DNA of 64,000 bases from Hathewaya proteolytica DSM 3090 (GTDB taxonomy: Bacteria; Bacillota; Clostridia; Clostridiales; Clostridiaceae): contig NZ_FRAD01000009.1 of NCBI RefSeq assembly GCF_900142225.1, forward strand, positions 65,166 to 129,165. Direction: 5' to 3'. Numbering within the stretch: position 1 is the stretch's first letter; every line of letters begins with the position of its first letter. A model generated the notes under the pieces. That model was not told the DNA's origin. It did no database searches and worked only from the letters and a program-made list of their open reading frames with translations. Positions 61,733 through 64,000 of this stretch are shown here, in pieces. Position numbers and translations under genes: made by a program.

Positions 61733-63598
61733 TTTTTTTCTTTTTTTAGAAACGTTGTTTATATTTTTTTTGCTGTTTTTATTATAATTATTATGAGGTT
61801 TATTTAGGGGTATAAGGCAGTTGTGTCCATTTCCTATTAAATCCTCTCTATGTGCCAAGATGAGAGCTTCTTTTACAAGGTCGTAGTTCTTGGGATTTCT
61901 AAACTGCAAAAGGGCTCTTTGCATATTTTTTTCTTTTTGCGTTTTTGGCGTGTAGATTTGTTCTCCCGTAAAGGGGTTAAATCCGGTGTAGTAAATTGTA
62001 GTTGATAGACTTCCCGGTGTTGGGTAAAAATCTTGAACCTGCTCTGGATCGTAGCCCATATCTCTTATGTATAGAGCTAATTTTATAGCTTCTTTTAGTG
62101 TACTTCCGGGATGGCTTGACATAAGATATGGAACCAGGTACTGTTTTAAATTTAGTTTATTGTTCATTTCACTGTAGCTTTTACAAAAACTTTCATATAG
62201 ATCTCTTCCAGGCTTTCCCATTTGATTCAGCACTACATCGCTGACATGCTCAGGTGCCACTTTCAACTGACCGCTAATGTGGTATTTGCACAGTTCTTCA
62301 AGGAATACTTTGTTTTTATCGTACATTAGATAGTCGTACCTAATGCCAGAGCGAACAAATACTTTTTTTATTTTTGGTAGTTTTCTTACTGTCCTAAGTA
62401 TATCTAGATATTCTGAATGGTCAATTATAATATTTTTACATGGCTTTGGATACATGCAGTTTCTATGCTTGCACACGCCAGCTTTTAGTTGAATTTTGCA
62501 AGCTCTGTTTCTAAAGTTGGCAGTGGGACCACCAATGTCGTGTATGTAGCCTTTAAAGTCAGGCATGTTTGTTAGAAGTTTTGCTTCTTCTACTATAGAA
62601 GTTTTGCTTCTTTTTTGTATAACTCGACCTTGATGGAAGGTTAGGGCGCAGAAAGAGCAGGAACCAAAGCATCCTCTATGGCTTGTTATAGAAAAACTTA
62701 CTTCTTTTATAGCTGGTATACCACCTTTTTTTTCGTAACATGGATGGTATGTTCTTGTGTAAGGTAAGTTGTATATTTCATCCATTTCCATGGGATTTAA
62801 AGGCTGGGAAGGTGGGTTTTGTATTATAAATGTCTTTTCGTGTTTTTGTACTAAAGTTTTTCCTCTTATATCATCCTGTTCTTCTGATTCAATTTTAAAA
62901 GCTTCACCATATTTTTTCTTACTCTCACAAACTTCCTCAAAAGAAGGCAATTCAATATAATCTTGTATAGATGACAAGGTGGAATTTTTGTATACAGTGC
63001 CCCTAACAGAAGTTATATCTTTGATATCCATACCATATCGGATTAAATCACATATTTCTTTGTATGGTTTCTCGCCCATGCCATATATAAGTAGGTCGGC
63101 CTTAGAATCTAAAAGTATGCTTCTTTTAACTCTGTCACTCCAATAATCATAATGCGCAAATCTTCTAAGGCTTGCCTCTATACCTCCTATGATTACAGGT
63201 ACATCCTTGTAAGCTTCTTTTACTTTATTTGAATAAACGATTACAGCTCTATCGGGTCTATAACCAGCTTCTCCCCCAGGGGAGTAAAGATCATTATGTC
63301 TTTTTTTCTTTGATGCAGTATAGTGGTTTACCATGGAGTCAATATTGCCTGAGTTAATGAGAAATGCTTGTTTAGGTTTCCCTAATTTTTTAAAGTCATC
63401 CACGGTTTTGTAATTGGGCTGTGCTATTATACCCACTGTAAATCCTAGACTTTCAATGAGCCTACTGATAATGGCAGTACCAAAGGAAGGGTGATCTATA
63501 TATGCATCTCCAGTTACTACAATAAAATCTAGCTGTTTTATATTGTTTTTTGTCATGTCTTCTTTGCATATAGGTAAAAATTTTTTATTTATGTACAT
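61730..63598 (-). CDS. YgiQ-family radical SAM protein
   Basis: A 622-residue radical SAM protein of the YgiQ family. A cobalamin-binding-like N-terminal region (about 1-280) precedes the cluster motif CFGSCSFC with Cys310, Cys314 and Cys317. Later features are KVFVRSGIRYDYLM, LKVAPEHVSD and QVQDFYPTPGS. The C-terminus is strongly basic (NKKSKKN-like repeats ending KKRKK). Family function is unknown. AAGGGG precedes the ATG. An IS200/IS605-type end lies about 50 bases upstream of the start codon, in the same transcriptional direction. Confidence 0.9.
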   Translation of the reverse strand: MYINKKFLPICKEDMTKNNIKQLDFIVVTGDAYIDHPSFGTAIISRLIESLGFTVGIIAQPNYKTVDDFKKLGKPKQAFLINSGNIDSMVNHYTASKKKRHNDLYSPGGEAGYRPDRAVIVYSNKVKEAYKDVPVIIGGIEASLRRFAHYDYWSDRVKRSILLDSKADLLIYGMGEKPYKEICDLIRYGMDIKDITSVRGTVYKNSTLSSIQDYIELPSFEEVCESKKKYGEAFKIESEEQDDIRGKTLVQKHEKTFIIQNPPSQPLNPMEMDEIYNLPYTRTYHPCYEKKGGIPAIKEVSFSITSHRGCFGSCSFCALTFHQGRVIQKRSKTSIVEEAKLLTNMPDFKGYIHDIGGPTANFRNRACKIQLKAGVCKHRNCMYPKPCKNIIIDHSEYLDILRTVRKLPKIKKVFVRSGIRYDYLMYDKNKVFLEELCKYHISGQLKVAPEHVSDVVLNQMGKPGRDLYESFCKSYSEMNNKLNLKQYLVPYLMSSHPGSTLKEAIKLALYIRDMGYDPEQVQDFYPTPGSLSTTIYYTGFNPFTGEQIYTPKTQKEKNMQRALLQFRNPKNYDLVKEALILAHREDLIGNGHNCLIPLNKPHNNYNKNSKKNINNVSKKRKK

Positions 63599-63627
63599 AG
63601 TATTCCCCTTAATTTTGATTTTACATG

Positions 63628-63655
63628 CTTATACTAAAATCTGTTGCAATGTGAA
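63628..63655 (-). promoter_or_regulatory. Possible hybrid promoter for ygiQ using the IS end as -35
   Basis: On the minus strand, TTCACA (63655-63650), a 16-base spacer and TATAAG (63633-63628). The -35-like hexamer lies at the element end and the -10 in host DNA. Confidence 0.3.
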
Positions 63656-63800
63656 CTTACCCCACCCACAAGGGGATGGGGCTTCCTGCTTCTTCGACCT
63701 CGCAATCTACTATCTCCACAGGCTTGATTCCGATAGTTCCTACCGTATTTATTACAGGATTACGCCACCTCTATTTTTAGTTCTTTTAATCCTTGCTTTA
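63651..63800 (-). ncRNA. Probable TnpB omega RNA (reRNA) scaffold
   Basis: TnpB proteins use an RNA made from the 3' end of tnpB and the transposon right end, with the guide taken from the flanking DNA. Here the noncoding tail after the tnpB stop and the terminal hairpin match that layout. If the element ends at about 63651, the guide would be the next ~16-20 bases on the minus strand (about 63650-63631), inside the ygiQ leader. The 5' boundary is a guess. Confidence 0.5.
63660..63681. repeat. Imperfect terminal hairpin of the IS605 right end
   Basis: CCCC-A-CCC (60-67) pairs with GGG-A-TGGGG (73-81) with a bulged A. Subterminal imperfect hairpins of this sort are recognised by IS200/IS605 TnpA and form the 3' part of the omega RNA. 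Confidence 0.75.
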
Positions 63801-64000
63801 GAATATTCTTACTTGCATTAGCATCTCTATCGTGTATGCTATGGCATTTAGGACATACCCATTCCCGTATATTTAAGTCCTTAACTTCTACATTTTGATA
63901 GCCACATACTGAACATAATTGGCTTGAAGGGTAGAAGGTATCTATTTTGTGTACAGTTCTACCATACCATTCAGCCTTGTATTCCAGTAGTCTTGTGAAC
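63760..64000 (-). CDS. tnpB: TnpB RNA-guided nuclease, C-terminal part
   Basis: The last 79 residues of an IS200/IS605 OrfB/TnpB; the 5' part lies beyond the window. The C-terminal zinc finger is seen as CSVCGY and CPKCH, and the third RuvC acidic motif as DRDANASKNIL. WYGRTVHKIDTFYPSSQ before the finger is also typical. The stop TAA is at 63762-63760. Whether the full protein is intact and active cannot be told from this window. Confidence 0.92.
   Translation of the reverse strand, partial: FTRLLEYKAEWYGRTVHKIDTFYPSSQLCSVCGYQNVEVKDLNIREWVCPKCHSIHDRDANASKNILKQGLKELKIEVA

Larger units (their letters stand above)
63651..64000 (-). mobile_element. Right end of an IS200/IS605-family element
   Basis: The segment carries the 3' end of tnpB, about 100 noncoding bases, and a terminal hairpin (63660-63681) with arms CCCCA-CCC and GGG-A-TGGGG, followed on the minus strand by GTAAGTTCAC, the usual layout of an IS605 right end. 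The exact terminal base is uncertain by a few positions. The rest of the element, including any tnpA and the left end, is beyond the window. Confidence 0.85.

Noticed and set aside
63543..63821. 92-codon plus-strand open frame at the IS605 end
   Set aside because: It is antisense to the tnpB 3' end, the omega-RNA region and the start of ygiQ; its product has no domain character.
1..64000. CRISPR arrays, tRNA or rRNA genes
   Set aside because: I saw no regularly spaced direct repeats, cloverleaf sequences or rRNA segments on either strand, though this was by eye and a scan could find something small.

Overview
The window is a compact, AT-rich stretch of a low-GC Gram-positive chromosome, most likely from an anaerobic Clostridiaceae (Clostridium-like) species. 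The basis is strong AGGAGG-type ribosome sites with frequent GTG/TTG starts, sigma-A promoters, a T-box leader in front of leuS, a rubrerythrin, an iron-sulfur L-serine dehydratase subunit, a cysteine desulfidase homologue, a YlqG/YlqH-like (FliK/FlhB-like) pair, DUF421/DUF4363 and DUF5685 families, and an F420-ligase homologue beside a LysR gene. I cannot name the species from sequence alone.

Layout. 1-3306: two coupled ABC exporter half-transporters, the first cut by the window edge. 3449-7447: a folate operon (folC, folE, an HD-domain protein, folP, a folB-folK fusion). 7463-12542: an NlpC/P60 wall hydrolase, cobO, ung, a glycolipid-type glycosyltransferase and a zinc-ribbon membrane protein. 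12627-17428: cysteine desulfidase, meso-diaminopimelate dehydrogenase, pyrE, a methyltransferase and an LD-carboxypeptidase. 17516-27979: a DegV protein, an amidase, a MATE pump, dxs abutting a UvrB-domain-less UvrA paralogue, a HAD phosphatase and transketolase. 28141-33130: an ABC-2 export cluster (one ATPase, two dissimilar permeases, one anchored extracytoplasmic protein) and a TraX protein. 33180-40657: a CofE-like protein divergent from a LysR regulator with a clear dyad operator, then trpS, prfC, an AlbA_2/Schlafen-like protein and tyrS. 40809-45521: the FliK-like/FlhB-like pair, a metallophosphoesterase, a DUF2225 protein and a small alarmone synthetase. 45603-48420: leuS with its T-box leader. 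48627-56046: gltS, a CYTH/DUF5685/J-domain/membrane-protein operon, a nucleoid-associated protein, class II aldolase and the DUF421-DUF4363 pair. 56119-63598: a nucleoside kinase with a ThrRS-like N-terminus, sdaAA, rubrerythrin with two orphan small genes, pssA, a diacylglycerol-kinase-family lipid kinase and a YgiQ radical SAM protein. 63651-64000: the right end of an IS200/IS605-family element with the 3' end of tnpB and its omega-RNA region.

Most of the window is housekeeping DNA. I see no CRISPR array, prophage, rRNA or tRNA gene. The less ordinary items are the TnpB/omega-RNA end placed just upstream of ygiQ, the HD-domain protein in the folate operon (a candidate for the dihydroneopterin triphosphate dephosphorylation step), the UvrA paralogue without a UvrB-binding domain, the single-ATPase/two-permease ABC cluster, the CofE-like/LysR pair with its palindrome, the FlhB-like protein without the NPTH motif, the Cys-tailed J-domain operon, and several strong dyads in leaders.

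All positions come from reading the sequence. Family assignments come from motif recognition and were not checked against databases. Start codons were moved from the longest ORF where a ribosome site clearly favoured an internal start; this is stated in each entry.
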